Assembly (NCBI RefSeq): GCF_019351405.1
Contig: NZ_JAHWZX010000003.1
Location: 124,001-188,000 of the forward strand
DNA: 64,000 nucleotides
DNA from: Stakelama flava
GTDB lineage: Bacteria > Pseudomonadota > Alphaproteobacteria > Sphingomonadales > Sphingomonadaceae
Direction: 5' to 3'
Part shown: in pieces, positions 24,412 through 35,056 of the stretch
Position numbering within the stretch: position 1 is the first letter of the stretch
How the letters are laid out: every line of letters starts with the position of its first letter
Translations under genes and position numbers: made by a program
The notes under the pieces: model-generated
Seen by the model: the letters and a program-made list of their open reading frames with translations, nothing else
Told to the model about the DNA's origin: nothing
Database searches by the model: none

Positions 24412-25401
24412 ATGCGACCCATGGCGATTTTATTCGTGGCGGCGATCGCTGGATCGACCGTCGCGTGCAACCAATCGACTTCCGGTCCCGCCTCTGGTGG
24501 GCAGGGGACGAAATCGGCCATGTCCGGAGCGGCGGCGTCTGGATCGGAATGGATATCCTATACCAATACGCGCTTTGGCTATCTGATCCGGGTGCCGCCG
24601 GGATTCGTTTCGGAAAAGGCGCCGCAGAACAAGGACGGTCGCGTTTTTCGAGATAAGAACGCGGCACTGCGCATCTTCGGCAGGCACAATGTGCTCGACA
24701 CCAACTTTGCCGATCAGATCGCCCAGACGCGGGAAGATATGAGCGATGTCGCGGTAACGTTTCGCAGTGCCACGATGTGGCGGGCAAAGGCGCATACCAG
24801 CGATGGCTGGATGGTTCATGTCCTGCTGATCCGTGCCCCGCCCGACGATCTGATCGTGGCGCGTTTCAGCTATCCGGGGCGGAAGGAAGAAGCGTTCGGC
24901 GATGCTGCGCAGCGGGCGCTGGATTCGGTCCGTCTGACGGGCGCGGCAGGGCCGGTCGCCTATCGCTACCGTCCCGACCGCCTGACGGCGGTGCGCACCA
25001 CGATATCGCTTCCGCCTGACCATGACCGGGCGCTGCCCGCCACCAAATTGGTTCCGGTCGAACGCGCCGCCCGGATCGGGAAACCGGGATGCTCTTACGG
25101 TCTGTCGGGGCAGGCAGAAACCTGCAGCGCCGACAGGGAAGCCGGCCTTGCCTTTGCGCTGGTTTCCCGGCCAATCGCCAATTTGCGGAATTCGTTCGAC
25201 GCGCAGCGGATCGAGGCGAGCCAGCTTGCCGGACGCCCCGGTTTCCGCATCACCCAAAGTGCCGAAGGGGAGGGGGCAACGTACAGTTTCATTCCCGCCG
25301 GCAAGGATACGGTGGTGGTCGAGAGGCTTTGGCGTTCGAACAGCGATTGCACTGCCTGTCGCGCGGTGCTGAAAAACCTGACCGTCACGCCCGATGCCTG
25401 A
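24412..25401 (+). CDS. Exported protein of unknown function
   Basis: A 329-residue product with a short N-terminal hydrophobic segment (MAILFVAAIAGSTVAC) ending in Cys. The residues before it (TVA-C) are a poor but possible lipobox, so it may be a lipoprotein or simply secreted. The next 25 residues are Ser/Gly-rich. The mature part contains WISYTNTRFGYLIRVPPGF and later a second similar unit with several Cys (KPGCSYG, ETCSAD, DCTACRAV), which suggests periplasmic disulfides. I do not recognise the family. It is 47 nt downstream of the sigma-54 regulator gene and converges on folP with an 8-nt gap. Confidence 0.65.
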   Translation: MRPMAILFVAAIAGSTVACNQSTSGPASGGQGTKSAMSGAAASGSEWISYTNTRFGYLIRVPPGFVSEKAPQNKDGRVFRDKNAALRIFGRHNVLDTNFADQIAQTREDMSDVAVTFRSATMWRAKAHTSDGWMVHVLLIRAPPDDLIVARFSYPGRKEEAFGDAAQRALDSVRLTGAAGPVAYRYRPDRLTAVRTTISLPPDHDRALPATKLVPVERAARIGKPGCSYGLSGQAETCSADREAGLAFALVSRPIANLRNSFDAQRIEASQLAGRPGFRITQSAEGEGATYSFIPAGKDTVVVERLWRSNSDCTACRAVLKNLTVTPDA

Positions 25402-25409
25402 TCCGCGTT

Positions 25410-27667
<2,258 letters not shown>

Positions 27668-27705
27668 TTACCATCCCCTTTCATCAAGAGCGGCGGATTT
27701 CTGCG

Positions 27706-27851
27706 GATTCCAGCGAATCCGTCAAGCGCTGAATAGTTAATGCGCGTCGCTTAACATCGGGTAAGCGTCCGGAACATTCGGGCATCGGGGAAGATGTAGA
27801 GTCCTGAAGTTATCCACAGGCACTAGGGATGGGGTGTGGCGCAAAAGACTC
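27706..27851. promoter_or_regulatory. ccrM upstream region: GANTC cluster and TTAA palindrome
   Basis: The 260-bp gap between rnhB and ccrM holds four GANTC sites: GATTC 27706-27710, GAATC 27715-27719, GAGTC 27799-27803 and GACTC 27847-27851. It also holds a palindrome GTTAA (27736-27740), 10 nt, TTAAC (27751-27755). GANTC in this position would let the enzyme's own methylation state feed back on its promoter, as described for Caulobacter ccrM. The TTAA pair recalls CtrA sites, but the spacing is 10 rather than 7. Confidence 0.55.
27810..27818 (+). promoter_or_regulatory. Perfect DnaA box upstream of ccrM
   Basis: TTATCCACA at 27810-27818 is an exact match to the high-affinity consensus DnaA box. 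It lies 143 bp upstream of the ccrM start between GANTC sites. A single box in a cell-cycle gene's upstream region suggests DnaA-dependent timing; a 9-mer can also occur by chance, so binding is unproven. Confidence 0.5.
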
Positions 27852-27927
27852 ACTTTTTTCGTTCATGCCCGCGCCATTTGCGCTGGGCGAAGTCGAAGCG
27901 ACCAAAGAACTCCCTCACGATGCGGGT

Positions 27928-28536
27928 TCAACCACCACCTGCCAGCGGCAGTTCGGCCTGCGCTACGGGAGCGAAGCTGCGGCGGTGCAGCGGGGTGGGG
28001 CCGTGTTCTCGCAGCGCGCGGAGATGGTGCGGGCAGCCATAGCCCTTGTTCGAATGCCAGTTGTAGTGCGGGTGCGCCTCGGCATGGGCAATCATGATCG
28101 TGTCGCGGGTGTGCTTGGCGATGATCGAGGCCGCGGCGATGCACATGGCATGGCCGTCGCCGCCGACAATGGCGGTGGCGGGGTAGGTCCAGCGCGGCAG
28201 ACGGTTGCCGTCGACCAGCACATGGCCGGGCGGACATCCCAACGCGTCCACCGCGAGCGTCATCGCCTTCATCGTCGCCCAATAGATGTTGAGCCGGTCG
28301 ATCTCTTCGGGCTCGACGATGCCGATGCCGACGATCGCGCGCTCGCGGATACGCTCGTACAGCGTGGCGCGGGTCGCCGCGTTCAGCTTTTTCGAATCGT
28401 TCAGGCCGCGCGGGCAGCCGCGTTCGGGCAGGATAACCGCAGCGGCCACCACCGGACCGGCCAGCGGGCCGCGCCCCGCTTCATCCACGCCGCACACGGG
28501 CGCGGGGTAGAGTTTTTCATGTTTGCGGCTGGGCAT
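27928..28536 (-). CDS. rnhB: Ribonuclease HII
   Basis: Removes ribonucleotides from RNA-DNA hybrids and starts excision of ribonucleotides misincorporated in DNA. The 202 residues show the RNase HII active site: VDEAGRGPLAGPVVAAAVIL with the first Asp-Glu pair, LNDSKKL with the conserved Ser/Lys, LVDGNRLP with the third acid and AAASIIAKHTRD with the fourth. GYGCPHHLRALREHGPTPLHRRSF is the usual C-terminal signature. It lies upstream of ccrM on the same strand, separated by the 260-bp regulatory gap. Confidence 0.95.
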   Translation of the reverse strand: MPSRKHEKLYPAPVCGVDEAGRGPLAGPVVAAAVILPERGCPRGLNDSKKLNAATRATLYERIRERAIVGIGIVEPEEIDRLNIYWATMKAMTLAVDALGCPPGHVLVDGNRLPRWTYPATAIVGGDGHAMCIAAASIIAKHTRDTIMIAHAEAHPHYNWHSNKGYGCPHHLRALREHGPTPLHRRSFAPVAQAELPLAGGG

Positions 28537-28578
28537 GGTTGGGCAACTATATCGGGATGGCGCAGGTGGCGAAAGCGC

Positions 28579-29787
28579 TTAAGCATCGGGGTCTTTCTCC
28601 GGCAGCCGCCAGGGCGGGTAACGGCGCATCTCGCCAGCCTGATAGAGGCAGACCATGTTTCCGCACGGGTCGCTCAGCCGCGCCTCGCGCCAGCCCCATT
28701 TTTCATCGCGCGGTCCGGAAGCGAATTTCAACCCGAGCAGCTTGAGCGTTTCGACCGTGACGTCAAGGTCTCCGCATTCGAGATAGACGACCGGTTTGCC
28801 GTCGATTTCCTGTGCCGCCTCGATCGACAGGGTCGCGCCGCCTTCGCTTTCGAACCGGGCATAGCGGGGCGAGGATCGCACGATCTGTTTGAGGCCGAGC
28901 AGGCGGTAGAAATGTTCGGATGCGGCGAAATCGCTGGTCGGCACCGTCACCTGATTGAGCATCGGCGCCCAGCGCGTTTGATTGAGGTCGAGGCGCACCG
29001 CCTGTTGCCCCATCGGGCCATGGCCGGTGCCAATACCGGGTGCCTCGCGCATCGCAAGGCGGACAAAGGCGCGCGCTCGCCCGATTGCTTCAGGAAGCGT
29101 CCAGTCGCCGGCAAGTTCGGTCGCGATCGCGGTGGACAGGGTGCAGCCGGTGCCATGGTTCTGATCGGTGTCGATGCGCGGGTCTTCCCACGCTATTTCC
29201 GGCGGATGATCGGGGTTGGTGCCGAACAGCCGGTCGGTGACCGTGTCGCCCGTGCCATGCCCGCCCTTGACCAGAATGGGACAGCCAAGCTGGTCGGCAA
29301 GCGCGCGCGCGGCTTTCGACCGTGCGGTGGCGGACGCGGTCTTCTGGCCCGACAATGCCGCGAGTTCGGGAAGGTTCGGCGTTGTCAGGCTCGCGACGCG
29401 GATCAGCCGTTCGAACGCCGCGATTGCTGCGTCATCGGCAAGCGCGGCACCGCTCGACGCCACCATGACGGGATCGAACACGATCGGCAGGTCGGGCAGC
29501 GTTTCCAGCCGGTCGGCGAGCGCGTTGGCCGTCCGGAACGATCCGATCATCCCGATCTTGATCGCATCGACGCCGATATCGTCAAGGACAGCGTCGATCT
29601 GCGCCATCACGATGTCGGTGGGTACGGCATGAACATGGGTTACCGCGCGCGTATTCTGCGCGGTGATCGCGGTAATCGCCGTCATCGCATGGCCGCCGAG
29701 CATGGTCGCGGTCTTGATATCGGCCTGAATCCCCGCGCCACCGCCCGAATCGGACCCCGCGATGATCAGGATGCGCGGCACGGTCAT
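28579..29787 (-). CDS. ThiD hydroxymethylpyrimidine (phosphate) kinase fused to a VOC domain
   Basis: A 402-residue fusion. Residues 1-265 are ThiD, which phosphorylates hydroxymethylpyrimidine and its monophosphate for thiamine synthesis: ILIIAGSDSGGGAGIQADIK, FDPVMVASSG, VKGGHGTGDTVTD and the anion-hole/catalytic HGTGCTLSTAIA. Residues 275-385 form a vicinal oxygen chelate (glyoxalase-like) domain: LNQVTVPTSDFAASEHFYRLLG, ESEGGATLSIE, LSDPCGNMVCLYQ. There is no stop or gap between the two in one open frame. The role of the VOC part is unknown; it may act on a pyrimidine or thiamine breakdown product or be an unrelated fusion. Confidence 0.88.
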   Translation of the reverse strand: MTVPRILIIAGSDSGGGAGIQADIKTATMLGGHAMTAITAITAQNTRAVTHVHAVPTDIVMAQIDAVLDDIGVDAIKIGMIGSFRTANALADRLETLPDLPIVFDPVMVASSGAALADDAAIAAFERLIRVASLTTPNLPELAALSGQKTASATARSKAARALADQLGCPILVKGGHGTGDTVTDRLFGTNPDHPPEIAWEDPRIDTDQNHGTGCTLSTAIATELAGDWTLPEAIGRARAFVRLAMREAPGIGTGHGPMGQQAVRLDLNQTRWAPMLNQVTVPTSDFAASEHFYRLLGLKQIVRSSPRYARFESEGGATLSIEAAQEIDGKPVVYLECGDLDVTVETLKLLGLKFASGPRDEKWGWREARLSDPCGNMVCLYQAGEMRRYPPWRLPEKDPDA

Positions 29788-29881
29788 GGCGCGGCCCGCA
29801 TGGAGGGAGCGTTTGGAACGTCGCTCCGCCCGTCGCGCAAAACGGGGCGGGCAGACGGGAGCGCGGCGACCATGCGAACGA

Positions 29882-31219
29882 TCATGCCGCCGAGCGGACC
29901 GCGTCGCAAATGCGGTCGACCACCGCCTCCACCTGACGCTTGTCGTCGCCTTCGGCCATCACGCGGATGACGGGTTCGGTGCCCGAGGGGCGGATGACGA
30001 GGCGTCCCGATCCGTTCAGTTCTTCCTCGGCCTTTGCAATCACCGATTTCACATCGTCGTTTTCTAGCGGCCTGCCGCCCGAAAAACGGACATTCTTCAA
30101 CAATTGCGGGACGGGGGCGAAGCGGTGGAGCACCTCGCTCGCCAGGGCGTTCGCGCGGACCAGTTCGGCAAGCACCTGAAGCGCGGCGATCAGGCCGTCG
30201 CCGGTGGTGGCGTAATCCGAGAGGATGATATGGCCCGATTGTTCGCCGCCGACATTGTGCCGCCCCTCGCGCATCGCTTCCAGGACATAGCGGTCGCCCA
30301 CCCTGGTACGCACCAGATCGAGGCCGAGTCCTGACAGATGCCGCTCCAGCCCGAGATTGGACATGACCGTCGCGACCAGCCCGGCCCGGTTGAGCCGTCC
30401 CGAATTCGACCAGCCTTCGGCAATCACCGCCATCAACTGGTCACCGTCGACCACGCGGCCGGTTTCATCGGCGACGATCAGTCGGTCGGCGTCACCGTCC
30501 AGCGCGACGCCGATATGCGCGCCGCTCGCCACCACGGTTTCGCACATCGCCTCAGGCGCGGTGGAGCCGCAGCGATCATTGATATTCTTGCCGTTTGGCG
30601 TGACGCCCAGCGTGACGACCTCCGCCCCCAATTCCCAAAGTGCGGTCGGCGCGACCTGATAGGCGGCGCCGTTCGCGCAATCGACGACGATTTTCAGACC
30701 TTCCAGCGTCAGGTCGTCGGGAAAGGTCGTTTTTGCAGCGTGGATATAGCGGCCGCGCGCATCCTCAACCCGGCGCGCGCGGCCGATATCGGCGGCGGCG
30801 GAAAGCACCGGCTCGTTTTCGATCAGCGCTTCGATGGCGTGTTCGTCGGCATCCGACAATTTATAGCCGTCTGGGCCGAACAGCTTGATCCCGTTATCGG
30901 CGAACGGATTGTGGCTGGCGGAGATCATCACGCCCAGATCGGCGCGCATCGACCGGGTCAGCATCGCGACCGCGGGGGTGGGCATCGGGCCGACCAATGT
31001 CACGTCCATTCCCATCGATGTGAAGCCGGCAACCAGCGCATTTTCAAGCATATAGCCCGAAAGCCGCGTATCCTTGCCGATCACCACACGGTGGCGATGG
31101 TCGCCGCGGCGGAAATGCGCGCCGGCCGCCATTCCCACCTTCATCGCCATATCGGCGGTCATCGGATGCAGGTTGGTCGCCCCGCGAATTCCGTCGGTGC
31201 CGAAATATTTCCTTGTCAT
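29882..31219 (-). CDS. glmM: Phosphoglucosamine mutase
   Basis: Converts glucosamine-6-phosphate to glucosamine-1-phosphate for peptidoglycan and lipopolysaccharide precursors. The 445 residues carry the four family motifs: catalytic Ser loop [15 protein letters not shown], the metal loop [13 protein letters not shown], the sugar-specificity loop [10 protein letters not shown] and the phosphate loop [15 protein letters not shown] 31217-31219 gives the standard [13 protein letters not shown] start; an in-frame ATG four codons upstream is also possible. Confidence 0.96.
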   Translation of the reverse strand: MTRKYFGTDGIRGATNLHPMTADMAMKVGMAAGAHFRRGDHRHRVVIGKDTRLSGYMLENALVAGFTSMGMDVTLVGPMPTPAVAMLTRSMRADLGVMISASHNPFADNGIKLFGPDGYKLSDADEHAIEALIENEPVLSAAADIGRARRVEDARGRYIHAAKTTFPDDLTLEGLKIVVDCANGAAYQVAPTALWELGAEVVTLGVTPNGKNINDRCGSTAPEAMCETVVASGAHIGVALDGDADRLIVADETGRVVDGDQLMAVIAEGWSNSGRLNRAGLVATVMSNLGLERHLSGLGLDLVRTRVGDRYVLEAMREGRHNVGGEQSGHIILSDYATTGDGLIAALQVLAELVRANALASEVLHRFAPVPQLLKNVRFSGGRPLENDDVKSVIAKAEEELNGSGRLVIRPSGTEPVIRVMAEGDDKRQVEAVVDRICDAVRSAA

Positions 31220-31291
31220 CGCGTAGTCCATGGTCACGTTGTCAGGTCGGTTCGGAGCGTGTGATAGCGCCGAAAGCAACAAAGGGCGAGC

Positions 31292-32557
31292 ATGTCACAA
31301 GCAACGCGTATCCTTCTTTCGCTGATTGTGGGCCTTATCATCGGCGTCGGAGCGGCAGCTCTTGCGCCCGATCGTGCGCAGGGCGCTATCGGATGGGTTC
31401 AGCCGATCGGAACGGCCTGGCTGAACGGCCTTCGCATGACGATCGTGCCGCTGGTCGTCTCGTTGCTCATCACCGGCATCGGTCAGACGGCGGCGATCGC
31501 GCGGGCAAGCACGCTGGCGACGCGAACGATCCTGCTGTTCATCGCGCTTTTGTGGCTTTCCTCTGCGCTGGGCGCGATACTCACCCCGACCTTGCTCGCC
31601 TGGTTCCCGCTGCCTGCGGATTCGGCGGCGGCGCTGCGCGACACCTTTTCGGCGGCCAAACCGGTCGGCGACATTCCGCCATTCGCCGATTTTCTGGTCG
31701 CGATGGTGCCCACCAATCCGCTGGCATCGGCGGCGCATGACGATTTCCTGCCGCTGATCGTGTTTACCACCGTTTTCGCCTTTGCCGTGACCCGGCTTCC
31801 CGAAGGGCCGCGCGACACGCTGCTCGCCTTTTTCCAGGCGCTGGCCGACGCGATGCTGGTGGTCATCAACTGGGTGTTGCTGCTCGCGCCGATCGGGGTT
31901 CTGGCGCTCGCCTATGTCGTGGGGGCGAAGACGGGGACCGCGGCGGTGGGTGCGCTGTTCCACTATATCCTGATAATCGCCGGGGTCGGCGCGCTGCTTT
32001 CGCTGCTTGCCTATCCGCTGGCGCTGATCGGCGGGCGGGTGCCGCTGGGCATGTTCGCGCGCGCAACCGCGCCGTCGCAGGCGGTGGCGATTTCGACGCA
32101 ATCCTCGCTCGCCTCACTGCCCGCGATGCTGCGCGGGGTGGAGAAAGTGGGGCTGCCGGTTTCGACGAGCGGCGTGGTGCTGCCCATGGCGGTGGCGATC
32201 TTTCGCTTCACCGGCCCGTGCATGAACGTTGGGGTTGCGATCTATATCGCGCACGTCTTCGGCATCCATCTCGGCCCCGCCCAATATGCCGCAGGAATCG
32301 CGGCCGCGGCGATCACGACGATGGGCGCGGTAAGTTTGCCGGGGCAGATCAGCTATGTCAGTTCGATCGCGCCGATCGCCATAGCGATGGGGGTGCCGAT
32401 CGAGCCGCTGGCATTGCTCGTCGCGGTGGAAACCATGCCCGATCTGGTTCGCACCATCGGAAACGTGACGATGAATGTCGCGGTAACGACGGTGGTAAGC
32501 GAACGGATCGGGGGCACGCGAAGCGAAGCCGACGAATTGCTGGACCACGGCGCGTGA
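31292..32557 (+). CDS. Dicarboxylate/amino acid:cation symporter
   Basis: Inner-membrane transporter of the DAACS (SDF) family, 421 residues, with the two-hairpin glutamate-transporter core: [12 protein letters not shown] (the Ser-rich HP1 equivalent), the TM7 region [20 protein letters not shown], the HP2-like [14 protein letters not shown] and the TM8-like [21 protein letters not shown]. It lacks the canonical NMDGT, reading RFTGPCMN, so substrate choice is uncertain; dicarboxylates or amino acids are likely. It is followed by the AbrB membrane gene with a 1-nt gap and is divergent from glmM. Confidence 0.88.
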   Translation: MSQATRILLSLIVGLIIGVGAAALAPDRAQGAIGWVQPIGTAWLNGLRMTIVPLVVSLLITGIGQTAAIARASTLATRTILLFIALLWLSSALGAILTPTLLAWFPLPADSAAALRDTFSAAKPVGDIPPFADFLVAMVPTNPLASAAHDDFLPLIVFTTVFAFAVTRLPEGPRDTLLAFFQALADAMLVVINWVLLLAPIGVLALAYVVGAKTGTAAVGALFHYILIIAGVGALLSLLAYPLALIGGRVPLGMFARATAPSQAVAISTQSSLASLPAMLRGVEKVGLPVSTSGVVLPMAVAIFRFTGPCMNVGVAIYIAHVFGIHLGPAQYAAGIAAAAITTMGAVSLPGQISYVSSIAPIAIAMGVPIEPLALLVAVETMPDLVRTIGNVTMNVAVTTVVSERIGGTRSEADELLDHGA

Positions 32558-32558
32558 G

Positions 32559-33611
32559 GTGCAGGGTTTGACCATCCGCGGCATGCGCTGGGCGCTGCTG
32601 GTCGCGCTGTCGGTGCTGCTTGCCGCCGGCTTCGAACTGGCCGGACTTTCCGCGGGATTGCTGCTCGGCCCGATGGTCGCTGCGATTATCTTCGCACTGC
32701 GCGGATCGGCGATGAAGGTCCATACCCGCCTGTTCCAGGCGGCGCAGGCGCTGATCGGGATATTGATCGCGCATTCGATCACCGGTGACATCGCCGCGAC
32801 CGTGATCGCCGACTGGCCGATATTCCTGGGCTGCACGGTCGCGACATTGTCGGCCAGCGCGTGCCTGGGCTATCTGCTCAGCCGGTGGCAGGTGCTGCCC
32901 GATACGACCGCGATCTGGGGATCGATGCCTGGCGCGGCGTCGGCAATGACGATCATGGCCGACAGCTTCGGCGCGGATTCGCGGCTGGTCGCGTTCATGA
33001 CCTATACCCGCGTGGTGTGCGTGGCGGGCGTCGCCTCGGTGCTTGCCGCGCTGTTGACCGGAACCGCCCATGGCAATGTGGTGGCCGAACTGTTCGCGCC
33101 GGTTTCCTGGACGGTGACCGTCGTTTCGCTGGGCGTCGCGATAGTCGGCGCGGTGGGCGGCGTCGCGCTCGGTGTGCCGGCGGGGGCGCTGGTCGGAACG
33201 CTGCTACTGGGCGCAGCGCTCAACCTGGCCGGGCTGGCGGCGGTGGCGCTGCCCGGCTGGTTGCTCGCGATCGGCTATGCGCTGGTGGGATGGCGCATCG
33301 GGCTGAACTTCACCCGCGAAACAGTGCGCATGGCGAAGCGGGCGCTGCCGCGCGTACTGATGGCGGTGGCCGCGCTGCTGTGCTTCGCATTCGCGATCGC
33401 GTTGGCGCTCACCCGGCTTGCCGATATCGACCTTTTGACCGCCTATCTGGCGGTCAGTCCCGGGGGGATGGATTCGGTGGCGATCATCGCCGCTTCGATC
33501 AAGGTCGACCTGCCCTTCGTCATGGCGATGCAGTTTCTTCGCTTCGCCGTGGTGTTGATTGCGGGGCCGGCGGTGGCGCGCATCGCCGCCCGCCGCTTTG
33601 TCGGCGAATAG
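32559..33611 (+). CDS. AbrB family membrane protein
   Basis: Polytopic membrane protein of 350 residues, with the internal duplication typical of the AbrB/DUF (ammonia monooxygenase-like) family: LLGPMVAAIIFAL in the first half and LVGTLLLGAALNLAGLA in the second; each half ends with a GSMPGAASAMTIMAD / SPGGMDSVAIIAASI motif. The name AbrB here refers to an E. coli membrane gene, not the DNA-binding AbrB. No transport substrate is established. The start may be GTG 32559 or TTG 32568; both overlap or abut the symporter stop, so translation is coupled. Confidence 0.85.
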   Translation: MQGLTIRGMRWALLVALSVLLAAGFELAGLSAGLLLGPMVAAIIFALRGSAMKVHTRLFQAAQALIGILIAHSITGDIAATVIADWPIFLGCTVATLSASACLGYLLSRWQVLPDTTAIWGSMPGAASAMTIMADSFGADSRLVAFMTYTRVVCVAGVASVLAALLTGTAHGNVVAELFAPVSWTVTVVSLGVAIVGAVGGVALGVPAGALVGTLLLGAALNLAGLAAVALPGWLLAIGYALVGWRIGLNFTRETVRMAKRALPRVLMAVAALLCFAFAIALALTRLADIDLLTAYLAVSPGGMDSVAIIAASIKVDLPFVMAMQFLRFAVVLIAGPAVARIAARRFVGE

Positions 33612-33628
33612 GCCTGCCGGTCCGCCAC

Positions 33629-34978
33629 TTATTTCAGCAGCACAAGCTCCTCGGCCATGCTGGGATGCAGCGCGACCGTCGCGTCGAAATCGGCCTTGGT
33701 CAGCCCCGCCTTCACCGCCACGGCCGCCGCTTGCAGGATTTCGGGCGAATCGGGGCCGATCATGTGAAGACCGACAACCTTGTCGGTCTCGCCGTCGCAC
33801 ACCATTTTGTAGAGCGCGCGTTCGTTGCGCTGCGCCAGCACGTTCTTCATCGCGCGAAAATCGCTGGTATAGATTTTCACCGACCCAAGTTTCCGCTTCG
33901 CCTCGCTTTCGGTCATGCCGACCGAGGCGATCGGGGGGTGGCTGAACACCGCGCTGGGGATGCAGGCGTAATCGACCGTTGTCGGTTTGTCGCCGAAGAC
34001 GCTGTCGGCAAATGCCTGGCCTTCGCGGATGGCCACGGGAGTGAGTTGCACCCGGTTGGTGACATCGCCCACCGCATAGATCGATTCGCAGGTCGAGCGG
34101 CTGTGTTCGTCCACCTTCACCGCGCCCTTTTCATCAAGCTCGACGCCTGCATTTTCAACGCTCAGCGAATGCGTGTTCGGCACGCGTCCGGTGGCGAACA
34201 GGACGCAGTCGACATCGATCGGTTCATGTTCGGACATCGCGACTTTCAGCGACCCGTCGTCATTCTTTTCGATGCGTTCGAATTCGGCGTGAAAGCGGAA
34301 TTCGATCCCCTTCATCGTCGAAATCTGCAGCAGCCGGTCGCGCACCGAATGGTCATAGCCGCGCAGGATGACGTCGGTGCGGTTGATCAGCGTCACCTGA
34401 CTGCCGAATTCGTTGAAGATACCCGCGAATTCGTTAGCGATATAGCCGCCGCCCGCGATCAGGATGCGCCGGGGCAGGGTGTCGAGGTGGAATACCTCGT
34501 TCGAGGTGATGCCCAGTTCGTGTCCGGCAAATTGCGGAATATGCGGCGTCGCGCCGACGGCGATCAGGATTTTGCCGGCGCTCACCGTCTTTCCGCCCGC
34601 CAGCTTGACCTCGTTCGGGCCGGCGATGGTCGCGCGTTCGTGGATGATCTCCACCCCGTGATTGGTCAGCGTCTCCTGATACGCACCGTTCAGCCGGTCG
34701 ACCTCGCCCAGCACATTGTCGCGCAGGCACTGCCAGTCGAACTGGCAATGTTCGGGCACTTTCCACCCGAACCGGATCGCATCGCGAAGGTCCTCGGCGA
34801 AATGCGCGCCGTATACCAGCAGCTTTTTGGGCACACAGCCGCGAATGACGCACGTGCCCCCGACGCGATGCTCCTCGGCGATGGCGACCTTTGCCCCGTG
34901 CGCTGCCGATACGCGCGCGGCGCGCACGCCGCCCGATCCGGCGCCGATGACGAACAGGTCGTAGTCGTAGCTGGTCAT
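33629..34978 (-). CDS. gor: Glutathione-disulfide reductase
   Basis: FAD flavoprotein that reduces oxidised glutathione with NADPH, 449 residues. The FAD motif is LFVIGAGSGGVRAAR, the redox disulfide is GGTCVIRGCVPKKL, the second Rossmann motif is RILIAGGGYIANEFA with NRTDVILRGYD (basic residues fit NADPH), the FAD-binding YAVGDVTNRVQLTPVA block follows, and the C-terminal LHPSMAEELV holds the catalytic His-Glu pair. It converges on the AbrB-family gene and is followed upstream by pgi on the same strand. Confidence 0.94.
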   Translation of the reverse strand: MTSYDYDLFVIGAGSGGVRAARVSAAHGAKVAIAEEHRVGGTCVIRGCVPKKLLVYGAHFAEDLRDAIRFGWKVPEHCQFDWQCLRDNVLGEVDRLNGAYQETLTNHGVEIIHERATIAGPNEVKLAGGKTVSAGKILIAVGATPHIPQFAGHELGITSNEVFHLDTLPRRILIAGGGYIANEFAGIFNEFGSQVTLINRTDVILRGYDHSVRDRLLQISTMKGIEFRFHAEFERIEKNDDGSLKVAMSEHEPIDVDCVLFATGRVPNTHSLSVENAGVELDEKGAVKVDEHSRSTCESIYAVGDVTNRVQLTPVAIREGQAFADSVFGDKPTTVDYACIPSAVFSHPPIASVGMTESEAKRKLGSVKIYTSDFRAMKNVLAQRNERALYKMVCDGETDKVVGLHMIGPDSPEILQAAAVAVKAGLTKADFDATVALHPSMAEELVLLK

Positions 34979-35056
34979 TGAAATCTCCGTGGCGCTGAAA
35001 TGAGGTCGAAGCGCCGTCGCTTATCATGCGCTGAAGGAAGTACCGACAGGCGGGCT

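Noticed and set aside
27736..27755. GTTAA-N10-TTAAC read as a CtrA binding site for ccrM
   Set aside because: The canonical CtrA site has a 7-nt spacer. Kept only as a palindrome within the upstream region, not as a CtrA call.
27829..29970. A 713-codon open frame on the plus strand opposite rnhB and the ThiD-VOC gene
   Set aside because: Antisense shadow of two well-supported genes, with Arg/Gly/His-rich, non-domain composition.
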